Positions 25,556 to 35,413 of a stretch of DNA of 64,000 nucleotides are shown piece after piece. Source of the DNA: Kordiimonadales bacterium IMCC3096 (GTDB taxonomy: Bacteria; Pseudomonadota; Alphaproteobacteria; Minwuiales; Minwuiaceae); assembly GCA_016865035.1 (NCBI GenBank), contig CP018227.1:2819501-2883500 (forward strand), read 5' to 3'. The notes below the pieces were generated by a model that saw nothing but the letters and a program-made list of their open reading frames with translations, was not told the DNA's origin and ran no database searches. The position numbers were made by a program, and so were the translations under genes. The first letter of the stretch is position 1. Each line of letters starts with the position of its first letter.

Positions 25556-26709
25556 TCATGCGTGGCCTCGTCTTCCGTGCCTTCGACCGTGGCGGCATGA
25601 TCTTCCTCGGCATCCTGTTCGGTCTGATCCTGCTGCTGGCCCTGTCCAACCTGCTGATGCCGGTGGGGCATGCGCTGCATGCGCCGACCTATCTGGTCAG
25701 CCTGATCGGCAAGTATCTGACCTATGCGCTGCTGGCGCTGTCGGTGGATCTGATCTGGGGCTTCTGCGGCATTCTCAGCCTGGGACACGGCGCGTTCTTC
25801 GCGCTCGGCGGCTATGCCATGGGCATGTACCTGATGCGCCAGATCGGTGACCGGGGCGTCTACGGCAATCCGGAACTGCCCGATTTCATGGTGTTCCTGA
25901 ACTATTCGGAACTGCCCTGGTACTGGCATGGCTTCGACATGTTCTGGTTCGCGGCGATCATGATCGTCTTCGTCCCGGGCCTGCTGGCCTTCATCTTCGG
26001 CTGGTTCGCGTTCCGCAGCCGGGTCACGGGCGTCTATCTGTCGATCATCACGCAGGCCATGACCTATGCGCTGATGCTTGCCTTCTTCCGCAACAACATG
26101 GGTTTCGGCGGCAACAACGGTCTGACGGACTTCAAGGATCTGCTCGGTTTCGACCTGCAGAACGACGGGACACGGGTCGGGCTGCTCTTCGCCTCGGCGG
26201 CGGCGCTCGGTCTCGGGTTCCTGATCTGCAAGGCGGTCACACGCTCCAAGTACGGCAAGGTCATCACCGCGATCCGCGATGCGGAATCCCGGACCCGGTT
26301 CCTCGGCTATCGGGTGGACCGCTACAAGCTGGCCGTCTTCACCCTCTCGGCCTGCATGGCCGGTGTCGCCGGGGCGCTCTATGTGCCGCAGGTCGGCATC
26401 ATCAACCCCAGCGAGTTCACGCCCGCGAATTCCATCGAGGTCGTGGTCTGGGTGGCGGTTGGCGGTCGTGGCACGCTCTACGGGGCCGTCATCGGCGCGA
26501 TCCTGGTGAACTATGCCAAGACGTACCTGACCGGTGCCCTGCCGGAGATCTGGCTGTTCGCACTGGGCGGGCTGTTCGTCTTCGTCACCCTGTTCCTGCC
26601 GCGCGGCATCGTCGGTGCCATCAACGGCAGCGGTGACGGCGGGCCGTCGCCCATAATGACGAAGATCAGGAACTGGCGGGAAGCCCGCGCCATGGAGGGC
26701 CGGTCATGA
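25552..26709 (+). CDS. urtC: Urea ABC transporter permease UrtC
   Basis: A 385-residue LivM-type permease. It has about ten membrane helices, the WGFCGILSLGHGAFFALGGYA motif typical of UrtC/LivM, and the cytoplasmic-loop motif TRFLGYRVDRYKLAVFTLSA that contacts the ATPase. Its start overlaps urtB and its end overlaps urtD, each by an ATGA, so the transporter subunits are coupled. Confidence 0.97.
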   Translation: MIMRGLVFRAFDRGGMIFLGILFGLILLLALSNLLMPVGHALHAPTYLVSLIGKYLTYALLALSVDLIWGFCGILSLGHGAFFALGGYAMGMYLMRQIGDRGVYGNPELPDFMVFLNYSELPWYWHGFDMFWFAAIMIVFVPGLLAFIFGWFAFRSRVTGVYLSIITQAMTYALMLAFFRNNMGFGGNNGLTDFKDLLGFDLQNDGTRVGLLFASAAALGLGFLICKAVTRSKYGKVITAIRDAESRTRFLGYRVDRYKLAVFTLSACMAGVAGALYVPQVGIINPSEFTPANSIEVVVWVAVGGRGTLYGAVIGAILVNYAKTYLTGALPEIWLFALGGLFVFVTLFLPRGIVGAINGSGDGGPSPIMTKIRNWREARAMEGRS

Positions 26710-27470
26710 ACCAGTCCCTGAACATCTCCATGGCCGACAGCATCCTGTATCTGGATGGTGTCAACGTCTCCTTCGACGGCTTTCGTGCGCTGAACGACCT
26801 GTCGCTGGTGCTCGATGCGGGCGAGATGCGCGCGATCATCGGCCCCAACGGGGCAGGCAAGACCACGATGATGGACATCATCACCGGCAAGACCCGGCCC
26901 GACTCCGGTCAGGTGGTCTTCGAGGGCAGTGTCGATCTGACCAAGCATGACGAGGCGGCGATCGCCGAACTCGGGATCGGTCGCAAGTTCCAGAAGCCGA
27001 CGGTCTTCGAGACCCAGACCGTGCACGACAATCTGGAACTTGCGCTGAAGGCGGACCGCTCGGTGCGTTCAAGCCTGCTCTGGATGCTGTCGAACGAGTC
27101 CAGGCGGCGCATCGACGAGATCCTGGGGATCACCCGTCTGGGCGATCACGCCAACGAGATCGCCGGATCGCTCAGCCACGGACAGAAGCAGTGGCTGGAG
27201 ATCGGGATGCTGCTGGCCCAGGACCCGAAGCTGCTGCTGGTGGACGAACCGGCGGCGGGCATGACCGATGACGAGACCGCCGAAACCGCGCGCCTGCTGA
27301 AGGAAATCGCGGAGAACCATTCGGTGGTGGTTGTCGAACATGACATGACCTTCGTCCGCGATCTGGGTGTCAAGGTCACGGTGCTGCATGAAGGCTCCGT
27401 CCTGGCCGAGGGATCGCTGGACACGGTCAGCGCCGACAAGCGCGTCATCGAAGTCTATCTGGGGCGCTGA
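26706..27470 (+). CDS. urtD: Urea ABC transporter ATP-binding protein UrtD
   Basis: A 254-residue LivG-type ATPase. It has a Walker A (GPNGAGKTTMMDIITGK), an ABC signature in SLSHGQKQWLEIGMLLA and a Walker B (LLLVDEPAAGMTDDE). The signature SHGQ instead of SGGQ is usual in UrtD. Its start overlaps urtC by four bases, and urtE follows after three bases. Confidence 0.97.
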   Translation: MNQSLNISMADSILYLDGVNVSFDGFRALNDLSLVLDAGEMRAIIGPNGAGKTTMMDIITGKTRPDSGQVVFEGSVDLTKHDEAAIAELGIGRKFQKPTVFETQTVHDNLELALKADRSVRSSLLWMLSNESRRRIDEILGITRLGDHANEIAGSLSHGQKQWLEIGMLLAQDPKLLLVDEPAAGMTDDETAETARLLKEIAENHSVVVVEHDMTFVRDLGVKVTVLHEGSVLAEGSLDTVSADKRVIEVYLGR

Positions 27471-27473
27471 ACC

Positions 27474-28169
27474 ATGCTGGAAGTGAACGAAATCAACCTC
27501 TCCTACGGCGCCTCCCAGGCACTGTGGGGTGTTTCACTCACAGCGGAACCGGGCAAGGTGACCTGTCTGATGGGCCGCAACGGTGTCGGCAAGACCTCGA
27601 CCCTGCGCGCCATCGTCGGACAGCAGGGCATCATGTCCGGCAGCATTGCGCTGGACGGCAAGCCGGTCGACCGGATGCGACCGTTCGAGCGGGCGCGGGA
27701 GGGGATCGCCTTCGTGCCGCAGGGGCGGGAGATCTTCCCCCTGCTGACCGTGCGGGAGAATCTTGAGACCGGCTACGCCTGTCTGAAGGCTTCGGATCGG
27801 CACGTGTCGGAGGAACTGTTCGACCTGTTTCCGGTGCTGAAGGACATGCTGGGTCGGCGTGGCGGTGACCTGTCGGGTGGTCAGCAGCAGCAACTGGCCA
27901 TCGCCCGCGCACTGGTCACACGGCCAAGGGTGCTCCTGCTCGATGAACCCACGGAAGGCATTCAGCCGTCCATCATCCAGGACATTGGCCGGGTCATCAG
28001 CCTGCTGCGCGACAGGGGTGACATGGCGATTCTGCTGGTCGAGCAGTATTTCGAGTTTGCAAAGGAGCTCGCCGACACGTTCCATGTCATGGATCGGGGC
28101 GAAATCGTGCTCTCCGGCAAGGCTGACGAGATGAACGAGGATGATGTCAGAGCCCATCTCACAGTCTGA
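27474..28169 (+). CDS. urtE: Urea ABC transporter ATP-binding protein UrtE
   Basis: A 231-residue LivF-type ATPase. It has Walker A (GRNGVGKTSTLRAIVG), an ABC signature in GGDLSGGQQQQLAIARALVT and Walker B (VLLLDEPTEGIQPSI), the last being characteristic of UrtE. It pairs with UrtD to drive UrtBC. Its last 29 bases overlap the start of ureD in another frame, joining the transport and urease parts into one transcript. Confidence 0.97.
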   Translation: MLEVNEINLSYGASQALWGVSLTAEPGKVTCLMGRNGVGKTSTLRAIVGQQGIMSGSIALDGKPVDRMRPFERAREGIAFVPQGREIFPLLTVRENLETGYACLKASDRHVSEELFDLFPVLKDMLGRRGGDLSGGQQQQLAIARALVTRPRVLLLDEPTEGIQPSIIQDIGRVISLLRDRGDMAILLVEQYFEFAKELADTFHVMDRGEIVLSGKADEMNEDDVRAHLTV

Positions 28170-29022
28170 AACGGTGGAACCGGCGCCCACGGCAGGCCGC
28201 GCCGGTCCGCCCCGGTCGGTCGGTGTGGCCCGTGTCGCCTTCCTGGGGGTAGGCGCACGGACGGCGCTGGCCGACCTCCATCAACAGGGCTGCATGAAGG
28301 CCCGTCTGCCCAACTGCTATGCCGGTGATCCGAAGACGGCTGTGCTGATCAATACCGCGGGCGGTCTGACCGGCGGCGATGATGTTTCGACCGACGTGGC
28401 CTGGCAGGGATCCGCGATCGCCTGCGTCAGCACCCAGGCGGCGGAGCGGGTCTACCGCAGCTCCGGCGGTGACGCGCGGGTGCGCAACCGGCTGAAGGTG
28501 TCGAAGGACGCACGGGCGGAATGGCTGCCGCAGGAGACGATCCTGTTCGACGGCGGACGGATGAACCGCAGCACCGATGTCGATCTGGCCGATGGCGCGC
28601 GGTTCCTGGCCGCCGAAACCGTCATTCTGGGCCGCAAGGCCATGGGTGAGACGGTGGCGGAAGGGCTGGTGCGCGATCACTGGCGGGTGCGGCGTGACGG
28701 ACGGCTGATCCTGCACGATGCCTTCGAACTTGGCGCGGCAATCCGTGAACAGCGCCTCCGGCCTGCTCTGCTGGGCGGCGCGGAGTCCTGGGCCAGCCTG
28801 ATCCTGCAGGCACCGGCAGGGATGACGGAGATGCTGCTGGGCCTGATCCGGGACCTGGGCGGTGCGCACGCCGGGGCCACGCTGCGGCAGGGTCTTGTGC
28901 TGGGGCGTATCCTGGCGACCGACGGCGACGGCATGCGCGGCATTCTTGCCCGTTTGCTCCCGGCACTGCGACACGCAATCATGGGGCATCCGGAACGGCT
29001 GCCTGCGGTATTCCGAATCTAG
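28141..29022 (+). CDS. ureD: Urease accessory protein UreD
   Basis: A 293-residue scaffold (UreH in some species) that helps insert nickel into urease with UreF and UreG. The family hallmark [13 protein letters not shown] is near residue 70, followed by [13 protein letters not shown] and an [15 protein letters not shown] segment. Two adjacent ATGs (28141 and 28144) can serve as start; both lie inside urtE. ureA follows after 35 bases. Confidence 0.95.
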   Translation: MMSEPISQSETVEPAPTAGRAGPPRSVGVARVAFLGVGARTALADLHQQGCMKARLPNCYAGDPKTAVLINTAGGLTGGDDVSTDVAWQGSAIACVSTQAAERVYRSSGGDARVRNRLKVSKDARAEWLPQETILFDGGRMNRSTDVDLADGARFLAAETVILGRKAMGETVAEGLVRDHWRVRRDGRLILHDAFELGAAIREQRLRPALLGGAESWASLILQAPAGMTEMLLGLIRDLGGAHAGATLRQGLVLGRILATDGDGMRGILARLLPALRHAIMGHPERLPAVFRI

Positions 29023-29057
29023 GCGTTCCACGACGACGCGAAGGGGAGGCGACAGAC

Positions 29058-29360
29058 ATGAACCTGACACCGAGGGAGAAGGACAAGCTGCTCATCTCCG
29101 TGGCTGCCATGGTGGCCCGACGGCGGCTGGAACGCGGCGTGAAGCTGAACTACCCGGAAGCCATCGCCCTGATTTCCGACTTCGTGGTGGAGGGCGCGCG
29201 GGATGGCCGCTCGGTTGCCGACCTGATGTCGGCAGGCGCCACCGTGATCAGCCGCGATCAGGTCATGGAAGGCATCGCGGAGATGATCCATGACGTGCAG
29301 GTCGAGGCCACTTTCCCCGACGGGACCAAGCTGGTCACCGTCCACGAACCGATCCGTTGA
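29058..29360 (+). CDS. ureA: Urease gamma subunit
   Basis: A 100-residue gamma subunit. It starts with [20 protein letters not shown] and has [20 protein letters not shown], then [20 protein letters not shown], all close to known UreA. Length is typical of species with three separate structural subunits (gamma, beta, alpha). GGGGAGG lies upstream of the ATG. It assembles with UreB and UreC in the cytoplasm. Confidence 0.98.
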   Translation: MNLTPREKDKLLISVAAMVARRRLERGVKLNYPEAIALISDFVVEGARDGRSVADLMSAGATVISRDQVMEGIAEMIHDVQVEATFPDGTKLVTVHEPIR

Positions 29361-29371
29361 GGGAGGGCAGC

Positions 29372-29680
29372 ATGATACCGGGTGAAATCATTGCGGCTGA
29401 GGGCGAGATCGTCCTCAACGAAGGTGCCGAGACCGTGACGCTGTCCGTTGCCAACACCGGCGACCGGCCGGTGCAGGTCGGCAGCCACTACCATTTCCAG
29501 GAAACCAATCCGGGCCTCGAATTCGACCGGGAGAAGGCGCGCGGCATGCGCCTCGACATTCCGGCAGGGACCGCGGTCAGGTTCGAACCGGGCCAGTCCC
29601 GTGACGTGACGCTGGTGCCGCTGGCCGGGGACCGCCGCGTCTTCGGCTTCAATCAGAAGATCATGGGGGATCTCGACTGA
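29372..29680 (+). CDS. ureB: Urease beta subunit
   Basis: A 102-residue beta subunit starting [16 protein letters not shown], with [18 protein letters not shown] and a [10 protein letters not shown] segment typical of UreB. I chose ATG 29372 just after a GGGAGGG ribosome site; the frame from 29357 adds a few residues not found in the family. The last base of its TGA is the first base of the ureC ATG. Confidence 0.97.
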   Translation: MIPGEIIAAEGEIVLNEGAETVTLSVANTGDRPVQVGSHYHFQETNPGLEFDREKARGMRLDIPAGTAVRFEPGQSRDVTLVPLAGDRRVFGFNQKIMGDLD

Positions 29681-31392
29681 TGGCCTACAGGATCAATCGT
29701 GCCGCCTATGCGGACATGTTCGGCCCCACCGTCGGGGACAAGGTCCGGCTGGCGGATACGGAGCTGTTCGTGGAGGTGGAGGAAGACCGCACCATCTACG
29801 GCGAGGAAGTGAAGTTCGGCGGCGGCAAGGTCATCCGTGACGGCATGGGCCAGTCCCAGGTCTCCCGCGCCGGGGGCGCCGTGGACACGGTCATCACCAA
29901 TGCGCTGATCGTCGATCACACCGGCATCATCAAGGCCGACATCGGCATCCGCGACGGACGCATCGTCGGCGTCGGCAAGGCCGGCAACCCGGATACCCAG
30001 CCTGGCGTCGACATCATCGTCGGTCCCGGGACGGAGGCCGTCGCGGGTGAGGGCAAGATCATCACCGCCGGTGGTTTCGATGCCCATATCCATTTCATCT
30101 GCCCGCAACTGATCGAGGAGGCGCTGACCAGCGGTGTCACCACCATGCTGGGCGGCGGCACCGGTCCGGCGACCGGCACCAATGCCACGACCTGCACGCC
30201 CGGCCCGTGGCACATCGGGCGGATGCTGCAGGCCTTCGACAGCTTTCCGGTCAATCTTGGCCTGTCGGGCAAGGGCAATGCCTCCACGCCGGAGGCGCTG
30301 CGCGAGCAGGTGCTGGCCGGGGCCTGCAGCATGAAACTGCACGAGGACTGGGGCACCACGCCCGCCGCCATCGACTGCTGCCTGTCGGTGGCCGACGAGA
30401 TGGACGTGCAGGTGATGATCCATACCGACACGCTGAATGAATCCGGCTTCGTCGAGAACACCGTGGCGTCGTTCAAGAACCGCACGATTCATGCCTTCCA
30501 TACGGAGGGCGCGGGCGGTGGCCATGCGCCGGACATCATCAAGGTCTGCGGCGAGCCGAACGTCATCCCGTCGTCCACCAATCCGACGCGCCCCTTCACG
30601 GTGAACACCATCGACGAGCATCTGGACATGCTGATGGTCTGCCATCACCTGGACAGCAACATCCCCGAGGACGTGGCCTTTGCCGAAAGCCGCATCCGGC
30701 GGGAGACCATCGCGGCGGAAGACATCCTGCACGACATGGGCGCGTTCTCCATCATCGCCTCAGACAGTCAGGCGATGGGCCGGGTGGGGGAGGTCATCAT
30801 TCGCACCTGGCAGACGGCGGACAAGATGAAGCGCCAGCGCGGACGGTTGCCGGAGGAGAGCGGCGACAACGACAATTTCCGCGTCCGCCGCTATATCGCC
30901 AAGTACACGATCAATCCGGCCATCGCGCATGGCATGTCGAACCTGATCGGCTCCGTCGAGGTCGGCAAGCTGGCCGATCTGGTGGTCTGGACACCGGCCT
31001 TCTTTGGCGTGAAACCGGACCTGATCCTGAAGGGCGGCAGCATCGCCTCCGCCATGATGGGGGATCCGAACGCGTCGATCCCGACGCCGCAGCCGGTGCA
31101 CTACCGCCCCATGTTCGCCAGCTTCGGCAAGGCGATGACCGCATCCTCCGTCACCTTCGTCTCGGGTGCCGCCCGGGACGCGGGTATCGGTGCCTCGCTG
31201 GGTCTGGCGAAGGAATGCGTTGCCATCGAGAACGTGCGCGGCGGCATCGGCAAGGCCTCCATGGTGCTGAACGACACGCTGCCCGATATCGAGGTGAATC
31301 CGGAGACCTACGAGGTGCGGGCGAACGGTGAACTGCTGACCTGCGAACCGGCGGATGTATTGCCGATGGCGCAGCGCTATTTCCTGTTCTGA
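29680..31392 (+). CDS. ureC: Urease alpha subunit
   Basis: A 570-residue catalytic subunit that hydrolyses urea to ammonia and carbamate. Nickel ligands are recognisable: the HIH pair in [10 protein letters not shown], the carbamylated Lys in a LGLSGKGN segment, and the later His residues in [12 protein letters not shown] and [14 protein letters not shown]. The flap Cys/His region is [20 protein letters not shown]. It starts [20 protein letters not shown] and ends with a QRYFLF-type tail. Start and stop overlap ureB and ureE by one base each. Confidence 0.98.
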   Translation: MAYRINRAAYADMFGPTVGDKVRLADTELFVEVEEDRTIYGEEVKFGGGKVIRDGMGQSQVSRAGGAVDTVITNALIVDHTGIIKADIGIRDGRIVGVGKAGNPDTQPGVDIIVGPGTEAVAGEGKIITAGGFDAHIHFICPQLIEEALTSGVTTMLGGGTGPATGTNATTCTPGPWHIGRMLQAFDSFPVNLGLSGKGNASTPEALREQVLAGACSMKLHEDWGTTPAAIDCCLSVADEMDVQVMIHTDTLNESGFVENTVASFKNRTIHAFHTEGAGGGHAPDIIKVCGEPNVIPSSTNPTRPFTVNTIDEHLDMLMVCHHLDSNIPEDVAFAESRIRRETIAAEDILHDMGAFSIIASDSQAMGRVGEVIIRTWQTADKMKRQRGRLPEESGDNDNFRVRRYIAKYTINPAIAHGMSNLIGSVEVGKLADLVVWTPAFFGVKPDLILKGGSIASAMMGDPNASIPTPQPVHYRPMFASFGKAMTASSVTFVSGAARDAGIGASLGLAKECVAIENVRGGIGKASMVLNDTLPDIEVNPETYEVRANGELLTCEPADVLPMAQRYFLF

Positions 31393-31949
31393 TGGGATTG
31401 CGCGCACACGAAGTACTGGAGGCCGGAACCTGGGACACCGCGACTGCGGTCGACCGCGTTGTTCTGGATATCGAGGATCGGCGTCGTCGGCGACTGAAAC
31501 TCGAAGGCTGTGACGGCCTGTCGTTCGTCCTTGATCTGGCGCAGGTGCCGGACCTGAAGGATGGTGACGGACTGCGGCTGACGGACGGGCGGACGGTTGC
31601 CGTGCTGCCCGCGCTGGAGCAACTGACGGAGATCACCGCACCGGATGCCGATGCGCTGATGCGCATTGCCTGGCACCTCGGCAACCGGCATCTGCCGACG
31701 GAACTGGACGGCGACCGTCTGCGTATCCGCTCCGATCATGTGATCGAGGACATGGTGCGCGGCCTGGGGGGCGAGACCAGACATCTGTCCGCGGCCTTCA
31801 CGCCGGAGGGTGGTGCCTATGGCCATGGTCCGGTGCATGGTCATGACCATGGCCACAGTCACGGCCATGCGCATGCGCACGATCACGACCATGACCATGC
31901 GGGCGACGATGGCGAACTGCTGCCCGAGGATATTGCGAATGCCGTCTGA
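31392..31949 (+). CDS. ureE: Urease accessory protein UreE with His-rich tail
   Basis: A 185-residue nickel metallochaperone. The first domain has DRVVLDIEDRRRRRLKLEG, and the second has AWHLGNRHLPTELDGDRLRI with the conserved metal-binding His. Residues about 145-170 are a His-rich tail with about twelve His, mostly in Gly-His and Asp-His pairs, that should bind several nickel ions. UreF starts inside the last 11 bases of ureE. Confidence 0.96.
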   Translation: MGLRAHEVLEAGTWDTATAVDRVVLDIEDRRRRRLKLEGCDGLSFVLDLAQVPDLKDGDGLRLTDGRTVAVLPALEQLTEITAPDADALMRIAWHLGNRHLPTELDGDRLRIRSDHVIEDMVRGLGGETRHLSAAFTPEGGAYGHGPVHGHDHGHSHGHAHAHDHDHDHAGDDGELLPEDIANAV

Positions 31950-32625
31950 CGCGGACCTGCCACGGCTGCTGACCTGGCTGTCGCCGTCCTTTCCTGTCGG
32001 GGCCTATACCTACAGTCATGGGCTGGAGCGCGCGGTCGAACTGGAGCATATCCGCGACCGTGCCACCGCCGGTGACTGGGTGCTGGACCTGTTGACAGAT
32101 GGTGGTGGCAAGTCGGATGCGGTGCTGCTGGCGGAGGCGTGGCGCGCCGTGACGGCCGGGGACAGCCATCGCCTGCACGACGTGGCGGAAGAAGCTGTTG
32201 CCCTGACCGCCACATCGGAGCTGGCGCTGGAGACGGAGGCACAGGGCAGGGCGTTCCTGACCGCCATTGCCGCAGCCTGGCCGACCCCGGCCATCGATGG
32301 GTTGCGGGCCGGTGCCGCGATTGCGCCGGTAGCCTATCCGGTTGCGGTGGGTGCTGCCGCTGCCGGGCACGGACTGGCGCTGCGGCCCGTCATCGTCGGC
32401 TATCTGCATGCCTTCGCCGCCAACCTGATCTCGGCCATTGTCCGGCTGGTGCCGCTGGGCCAGACCGACGGGCTGCACCTGCTGCGTCTTGTGGAACCGC
32501 GACTGGAGGCGCTTGCGGACGTTGCCATGGCCACGAGCCTGGACGAGATTGCCACCTGCTGCCTGGCTGCCGACATTGCGTCGATGCAGCATGAAACCCA
32601 ACGAACGAGGCTCTTCCGATCATGA
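31939..32625 (+). CDS. ureF: Urease accessory protein UreF
   Basis: A 228-residue helical protein that regulates UreG and binds UreD. It begins [20 protein letters not shown], the UreF hallmark, and has a late [20 protein letters not shown] segment. I chose ATG 31939, which overlaps ureE by 11 bases. A longer frame from 31810 reads through the His-rich coding stretch of ureE and adds a Met/Thr-rich nonsense segment. Its stop overlaps the ureG start (ATGA). Confidence 0.95.
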   Translation: MPSDADLPRLLTWLSPSFPVGAYTYSHGLERAVELEHIRDRATAGDWVLDLLTDGGGKSDAVLLAEAWRAVTAGDSHRLHDVAEEAVALTATSELALETEAQGRAFLTAIAAAWPTPAIDGLRAGAAIAPVAYPVAVGAAAAGHGLALRPVIVGYLHAFAANLISAIVRLVPLGQTDGLHLLRLVEPRLEALADVAMATSLDEIATCCLAADIASMQHETQRTRLFRS

Positions 32626-33242
32626 CTGCATCCGCTTCACCCAATGGTCCGCTGCGCGTCGGCATCGGTGGTCCCGTCGGCTCCGGCAAGACGGCGCTGA
32701 TGGAGCAACTGTCGAAGGAACTCAGCCGTTCCTTCTCTGTCGCCGCCATCACCAACGATATCTACACCAAGGAAGATGCGGAAATCCTGACCCGGACCGG
32801 CGCACTGCCACCGGAACGGATCATGGGGGTGGAGACCGGAGGCTGCCCGCACACGGCGATCCGGGAGGATGCCTCCATCAACCTGGCCGCCGTCGCCGAC
32901 ATGTGGGACCGCTTCCCCGATCTGGACGTGATCCTGATCGAGAGTGGTGGCGACAACCTGGCTGCCACCTTCAGTCCGGAACTGGCCGACATCACGCTCT
33001 ATGTCATCGATGTTTCGGCGGGTGACAAGATCCCGGCGAAGGGCGGCCCCGGCATCACGCGCTCCGACATGCTGATCATCAACAAGACCGACCTGGCGGA
33101 GCTGGTGGGGGCTGACCTGGGGCGCATGGATCGCGATGCGGCCGCGCAGCGGGGCGACCGCCCCTATGTCTTCGCCCGGGTCAAGCATGGGGACGGCGTG
33201 GACACCATCCGGGACTTCGTCATTTCGCGCGGCGGTCTCTGA
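32622..33242 (+). CDS. ureG: Urease accessory GTPase UreG
   Basis: A 206-residue GTPase that delivers nickel to urease. It has the P-loop [17 protein letters not shown], the switch and nickel site [21 protein letters not shown] with the conserved Cys-Pro-His, [17 protein letters not shown] and the NKTDLAE guanine-recognition motif. It is the last gene of the urt-ure run. The gene ends one base before a hairpin in the convergent gap. No nickel transporter is present in the window. Confidence 0.98.
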   Translation: MTASASPNGPLRVGIGGPVGSGKTALMEQLSKELSRSFSVAAITNDIYTKEDAEILTRTGALPPERIMGVETGGCPHTAIREDASINLAAVADMWDRFPDLDVILIESGGDNLAATFSPELADITLYVIDVSAGDKIPAKGGPGITRSDMLIINKTDLAELVGADLGRMDRDAAAQRGDRPYVFARVKHGDGVDTIRDFVISRGGL

Positions 33243-33267
33243 ACCGGTCCCCGGGTGGGGGAGCGGT
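33243..33267. terminator. Hairpin in the convergent gap after ureG
   Basis: The whole 25-base gap can fold: ACCG + TCCCC against GGGGA + CGGT with one mismatch, loop GGGTG. It sits exactly between the ends of ureG and the convergent hotdog-like gene and would serve both transcripts. There is no T-run, so termination strength is uncertain. Confidence 0.45.
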
Positions 33268-33975
33268 CTAGCTGACCTCCGCGACCGTGATCCAGGTGGC
33301 ATATCCGAAGGCGACAACGGTCCCCTGCGCGTTGTGGACGGCGGTTCCGGCCCAGACCTTGCGGCCATCGCGTCCCATGGGCCAGGCGGTTACCGTGCAG
33401 GCCTCGCCCGCCGAGACACTGCCCAGCGTCTCGCAATGCATCCTTCCCAGCAGCATGTGGCCACCGGTCTGGCCGTACCAGGCCCAGGCGCCGGGGCAGT
33501 CGAGCGCGGCCAGCAGATAGCGCTTCGCAACCGTTCCCGACTCATCGGCGAAGTTGGCATGTGGCACCCAGGGCGCTGCCGCCATGTCGCGGCCTTCCAC
33601 CGGGCCGGTGAAGACACGCAGGGCATCGCCGTCATCCCGTTTCGAGCCGCAGACGAAGCAGTGCGGGATGGGACTGTGGTCATGTCCGGGATAGCGCGCC
33701 GTGGCTGCGGCAGTCGCGGCCGGATCAGGACAGTCCGGCAGGTCCATCTGCTTTGCCGGGACGCCGCGTACCGTGGCGATCACGGTCTGGCCATCCATCA
33801 TCGCGAAACCATCGTCCGTGGCGTTCACGTACAGCGGCTTCTCCAGGGGTGGCGGTGCCTTCAGCGTCACCTCCGCCGGGCCATCGATCAGTTCCGCCAT
33901 CAGGCCGGTGACATAGCCGCCATTGGCGGATTGCGACGGTCCCTGGAACCGTCGGCTGATGATGATTTCTTGCAC
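33268..33975 (-). CDS. Hotdog-fold-like (thioesterase-like) protein
   Basis: A 235-residue cytoplasmic protein. The N-terminus has RFQGPSQSANGGYVTGLMAE, resembling the acyl-binding face of PaaI-like hotdog domains. The centre has PHCFVCGSKRDDGDALRVF, a CxxC-like segment seen in a widespread family of putative thioesterases. The second half, with a hotdog-like HMLLGRMHCETLGSVSAGE strand pair, suggests two tandem half-domains. The substrate is unknown. It is divergent from the double-cupin gene across 85 bases. Confidence 0.7.
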   Translation of the reverse strand: MQEIIISRRFQGPSQSANGGYVTGLMAELIDGPAEVTLKAPPPLEKPLYVNATDDGFAMMDGQTVIATVRGVPAKQMDLPDCPDPAATAAATARYPGHDHSPIPHCFVCGSKRDDGDALRVFTGPVEGRDMAAAPWVPHANFADESGTVAKRYLLAALDCPGAWAWYGQTGGHMLLGRMHCETLGSVSAGEACTVTAWPMGRDGRKVWAGTAVHNAQGTVVAFGYATWITVAEVS

Positions 33976-34060
33976 CCTGCCCTCCCCGAAGCATTTGTCT
34001 TGCGTGCGTGCTGCGGTAGTTTAGCGGCCAGGAACACCCTTGCGAAAGGCAGTGACGGAC

Positions 34061-34741
34061 ATGAGTGACCTGCATGGTGACCGGCGCAAGAGCGCCGTTG
34101 TCGACACGAATGCCCTGGAGTGGCAGGCCAGCCCGGCCCCGGGTGTCTGGCGCAAGCGCCTGGAACTGGTCGGCGACACGGAGAAGGGGATGGTCACCTC
34201 CATCGTCCGGTTCGATCCCGGTTGCGGGTTCCCGATGCACGATCATCCGCTGGGGGAGGAGGTGCTGGTTCTGGACGGTGTCTTCGCGGACGAGTTCGGC
34301 AGCTACCCGAAGGGAAGTTTCACGCTGCTGCCGACCGGGTCACGACACCAGCCGCAGACCGAGACCGGCTGCACCCTGCTGGTGAAGCTCTGCCAGTATC
34401 CGGGTGAGGAACGGCCTACCCGCCGCGTGGATACGACGGATGCCGACGGCTGGCACGAGACCGGACCGGGGCGGCAGCGTTTCACGGTCTTCGACGAGCC
34501 TGGCTACCCGGAGACGATCTACCTCTCCCGCCTCGCCCCCGGCACCACGGTGCCGCATCATGTCCATGACGGCGGGGAGGAAGTCTTCGTCATCGAAGGC
34601 GAGATTGCGGATGAAAACGGCAGCTACCCGGCCGGAACCTGGTTCCGTCTTGCGGACGGTACGGACCATGCGCCGAGGTCGGACGGCGGTTGCCTGCTCT
34701 ATGTGAAGACCGGTCATTTGCCGAAGCAGGAGGCAGCCTGA
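34061..34741 (+). CDS. Double-cupin (ChrR-like) protein
   Basis: A 226-residue protein with two cupin domains. The first has FPMHDHPLGEEVLVLDGVFA and the second has VPHHVHDGGEEVFVIEGEIA, both with the His-x-His-Glu metal motif. This form resembles the ChrR C-terminal cupin and related ferric/zinc cupins, but no ECF sigma factor is next to it, so an anti-sigma role is not supported. I chose ATG 34061; GTG 34052 is an alternative. A DsbA-like gene follows after five bases, so the two are probably cotranscribed. Confidence 0.85.
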   Translation: MSDLHGDRRKSAVVDTNALEWQASPAPGVWRKRLELVGDTEKGMVTSIVRFDPGCGFPMHDHPLGEEVLVLDGVFADEFGSYPKGSFTLLPTGSRHQPQTETGCTLLVKLCQYPGEERPTRRVDTTDADGWHETGPGRQRFTVFDEPGYPETIYLSRLAPGTTVPHHVHDGGEEVFVIEGEIADENGSYPAGTWFRLADGTDHAPRSDGGCLLYVKTGHLPKQEAA

Positions 34742-34746
34742 GCATC

Positions 34747-35331
34747 ATGGAAGTCGTCTGCTACACGGATGTGAAGAGCCCCTATGCCTTTCTCGCCTAC
34801 GCCGAGACCTGTCGGCTGGAGGATGCCTGGGGCAAGCCTTTCATCTGGCGTCATCTGACCCTACATATCGATACCTATCTGGACGCGGTCGATGTCCGGA
34901 CAGAGCACAACTGGCGCAAGGTGAAATACGCCTACATGGACTGTCGCCGACTGGCCAACCGTCAGGGGCTGACGCTTTACGGGCCAAAGAAGATCTTCGA
35001 TTCACGCCCCGCCGGGATCGGCATGTCCTATGCCGACCGTCAGGGCCTGATCCGGCCCTACCTCGGTACGGCCTTCAGGCGGTTCTTCCAGCGCGATCTG
35101 GAAACCAGCGACCCGGAAGTGATCGAGGCGCTGCTGAAACAGATCGGTGCCGACACCACGGAGTTCGCGGCGTGGTACGAGGGCGAGGGCGGCAAGCTGC
35201 ATGACGGGCAGCGCGCCGGAGCCGAAGCCGCCGGCGTGTTCGGCGTGCCGAGCATCACTCTGGACGGTGAGCTGTTCTGGGGCGGCGACCGCCTGAATCT
35301 GGTCGCCGAACGTCTCGAGCAGGCGCGCTGA
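34747..35331 (+). CDS. DsbA-family / HCCA-isomerase-like thioredoxin-fold protein
   Basis: A 194-residue protein of the 2-hydroxychromene-2-carboxylate isomerase (kappa-GST) branch of the DsbA superfamily. It has no signal peptide and no CxxC; instead VKSPYAFLAY places Ser-Pro where the isomerase uses its catalytic Ser. The C-terminus has the typical GVPSITLDGELFWGGDRLNL. It may isomerise an aromatic intermediate or act on a glutathione conjugate; the substrate is unknown. It follows the double cupin, so an aromatic or electrophile-handling role for the pair is inference. Confidence 0.82.
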   Translation: MEVVCYTDVKSPYAFLAYAETCRLEDAWGKPFIWRHLTLHIDTYLDAVDVRTEHNWRKVKYAYMDCRRLANRQGLTLYGPKKIFDSRPAGIGMSYADRQGLIRPYLGTAFRRFFQRDLETSDPEVIEALLKQIGADTTEFAAWYEGEGGKLHDGQRAGAEAAGVFGVPSITLDGELFWGGDRLNLVAERLEQAR

Positions 35332-35413
35332 ACGGCTCAGGCAGAGTTCACGCAGCCGGATCGGAACAGCCCGATGCTCCTGCCCCCTCGGCAGCCTGTT
35401 CCCGGCGCAATAT

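Noticed and set aside
31810-31938. Longer N-terminus for UreF
   Set aside because: It reads the His-rich coding part of ureE in another frame and gives a Met/Thr-rich segment not found in UreF.
35332-35413. Terminator between the DsbA-like and ADP-forming ligase genes
   Set aside because: Only short stems (for example CTGCC / GGCAG at 35380-35394) without a T-run; too weak to call.
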